A stretch of DNA of 64,000 bases, from positions 16,407,009 to 16,471,008 of the forward strand of contig CM075938.1 in assembly GCA_038030265.1 (NCBI GenBank), read 5' to 3'. Source of the stretch: Corythucha ciliata. Its lineage: Eukaryota > Arthropoda > Insecta > Hemiptera > Tingidae. Positions 61,901 through 64,000 of this stretch are shown in pieces. The notes below the pieces were generated by a model, which saw only the letters and a list, made by a program, of their open reading frames with translations, was not told the origin of the DNA and ran no database searches. Within the stretch, counting starts at the first letter, position 1; each line of letters begins with the position of its first letter. A program made the position numbers and the translations under genes.

Positions 61901-63635
61901 TTGATCTTGTTAAATTTGAGTGTTTTTAAGAAATTCTTTGAAGCCTCTGCTAAAAAAAACCTCTTTCTTTGACTTTTTCCCATCAATTAATTTCGGCATT
62001 CGACACGGGGATTTCCAGTTCGAGCCGTCCACGGGCTCTGGTCATTTCAAACTTCCAGATGTTTTTCCTGATTTTATAAAATTCCAATGGGTGATGGGTG
62101 CGAGGGTGGAAAAGACGCTCGTGCGGAGCACAAAAAGGGGGTCGTTACAGTTATATAGGTGGGCTCAACCCCCCCTTCTGTATGCCCCATCATCCGATTC
62201 ACCCTCGCACCGATCACGTTTGATGTGACCACCGGTCAGTTAGTTTTTCCCTTTCCACAATACAATTGTGACCTTTTCTAAATGAGGCGAGTAAAAAGGG
62301 AATTCCTCGAAACACCGGGCTTTTTCCTCACTCTCATTCACTCTCTCTCTCTTGCTTCACACCCCCGCACTATTGAAGGAGATTGATTCGACCGATGCCG
62401 ACGAGTTTATTCCACTACTCTTGGACAATTCCATATAGGAAGGAGGGGGTATAGTGTGATGAGGTTGAGGGAAAAGACAATTGTGACACAGTGAAAAAGT
62501 TGGACAGATGCGTCCCCCCCCCCTTTCACTATCCAAGGCCCATCTTCTTTTCTGTATACTAAAGGTAACAATAAAAGTGTGGGCGGACGACGCGCTCGCA
62601 TCTGGCCTCCGGCGGGCAGGCAGTCCACTCATCGGCAACAGTCCATTGCACCCCATCCCCTTGCTCCTCTCGCATCGACTCATTTTCGTAGACTTTCATT
62701 TCCCCTCCTTTCTCTATGCACATTGTTAAAACCAATTTAGCTTTAAGACTTTTCAGTGATTTACAAGTGGCATATAAGGTATTTCAGTTGAAAGAAAAAC
62801 TCCCCACCCCTCTCACGTGCTTGACCGTCCGCCTATTAATAGAGAGGTTTGGAACCACAATTTAAAAGAGGGGAAGCCCATACCACTTCTCTCTTAATGC
62901 GACTACATTTGGCACACCAGAAAGGGACGTCTATTGATGCTATGGGAAGAGGAAGTATATAGTTGTATACGAGCATATTAAAGGTTTGGGCCGCATCCTC
63001 ATACAGCTTTACGCGTTTTTTGGTTTTTATATTGAACACGAGAGGAATATCCTCTTTGTTGGTGTTTTACTATACAAGCGCTGGCCCAGGCGTCTATCTA
63101 GGTGGCGAGCCATAAAAATTCCTGACGCCACCGTGTGTTTGATTGAGCTAACAACCTTGAATATGATTATAAAACTTTGTTACAAACTTGACTCGCACGG
63201 CACAGAAACCTTTTTTTTACTGCTTTAAATTGTGAACATATAAAAATATCAAAGTTTTTCATTTAATTCGATTTCTTAATTATATTCTGTTTTATAACGT
63301 TACTACACCACAATAGGGGGAGGGTCAAAAACTCCGTTTTACGGGCTATTTTGGTACTAAATTCGCATTGTGCGGGATTTATTGAGTAAAACTAAAAGGT
63401 CAGTTTCTGATGGCTTAAAATGATTTGTTCTGGGCCGAACGCAGGGCCAAATTGATATTATAGTTTCTTATCGCAACCTGTCGGTTACTGGACGCGCGAT
63501 ACCATGTAGACAATTATAAATGCTTGCCACGTCATTATATAAAGGCTCTCAACACGCTCTATTGCAGCATCGCAGTTCGTGGTGTTGCAATACAGGACCA
63601 TTTTTGTGGGGTTTTCTCGTAAAAAAAAAAAAAAA
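58961..63635. other. Intergenic, no supported gene
   Basis: AT-rich with CT repeats (about 59887-59910), T-runs and 11 G at 61557-61567. The 196-codon plus frame at 61382-61972 contains a long T-tract and no recognisable domain. 62020-62700 is less AT-rich but unassigned. Confidence 0.45.
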
Positions 63636-64000
63636 ATCGCTTTGTTGCTTTTTCGACATCCTAAAACCTCCGTTTTCGTAGGTTTGACTCTCTAACAGCA
63701 AAATTTCGTGAATCTGGGCTCTTTTAATTAGAAAATTTTCGTGATTTCGGGCATTAAAAAACTCATTTCGTGGGTTTGGCTCTTTCAAAAACCCTATTTC
63801 GCCTTCCAAGAACAATCCGTCACAGATTTACCTTCTTCAAACCCTCGATTTCGTGGTCTTTACTCATCAAACCGCCAATTTCACGGGAATTGGTTTTATT
63901 GTGGGTTTGGCCCTTCCAAAATAGAAATTTCGTGGATTTGGGTCCTTCAAAAACCAATTTCGCGAGTGGGACTCTCATTCTCTGAACGGAATTTCGAAAG
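63636..64000 (-). repeat. Degenerate array, 31-33-bp family (reverse orientation), cut by the window end
   Basis: Units such as TCGTGGGTTTGGCTCTTTCA then AAAACC, in the same orientation as 40131-41210. It continues to the edge of the window. Confidence 0.7.

Noticed and set aside
61382..61972. Plus 196-codon frame with a hydrophobic stretch
   Set aside because: The hydrophobic part comes from a T-tract; no domain, no codon-use signal that I can support.

Overview
The window looks like a gene-poor, repeat-rich stretch of a metazoan nuclear genome, most likely an invertebrate and possibly an arthropod. The evidence is a BEL/Pao LTR retrotransposon (a group confined to animals), short GT-AG introns (63 and 70 nt in a candidate gene, 46 and 81 nt in the retrotransposon leader), a CAAAATG start context, tRNA-like Pol III units, many foldback elements and abundant simple repeats. 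I cannot name the species. There are no prokaryotic operons, rRNA genes or CRISPR arrays.

Layout. 900-7704 is a nearly complete, apparently young BEL/Pao element: target-site duplication CTTGT, two LTRs, one long gag-pol frame with protease, reverse transcriptase, RNase H and integrase motifs, and a single frame change near the C-terminus. Its LTRs differ almost only by two segments with exact GT...AG boundaries that are present in the 3' LTR and missing from the 5' LTR. This suggests spliced leader RNA was copied into one end of the element. 18664-19261 (minus) holds a candidate three-exon, cysteine-rich protein gene, with a second interrupted open frame just upstream on the same strand. 30235-30631 is a foldback (MITE-like) element that encloses a tRNA-like unit with an intact A box, B box and T-run terminator.

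Much of the rest is built from degenerate short tandem arrays of a few recurrent families. (a) A unit of about 31-33 bp with core GCGAAATTGGTTTTT. (b) A unit of about 20 bp with core AAAACTGACAATTT or AAATTGTCAATTTT. (c) A unit of about 20 bp with core GTGGTTGGAGCC. (d) A unit of about 33-40 bp with core GCCATTTTTAGGGCGC. Each family occurs in several separated arrays and on both strands. Individual monomers are strongly diverged, but blocks of many monomers are repeated with high similarity (about 395-422 bp blocks at 8540-9720; a 143-bp block repeated 487 bp apart at 36731 and 37218). Foldback elements and LTR-like fragments sit inside or between these arrays.

The remaining intergenic sequence is AT-rich, with long homopolymers (G/C runs of 10-13, a 34-A run) and microsatellites. 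I see no further gene there that I can support. Most open frames of 60-250 codons in the window come from repeat arrays or homopolymers.
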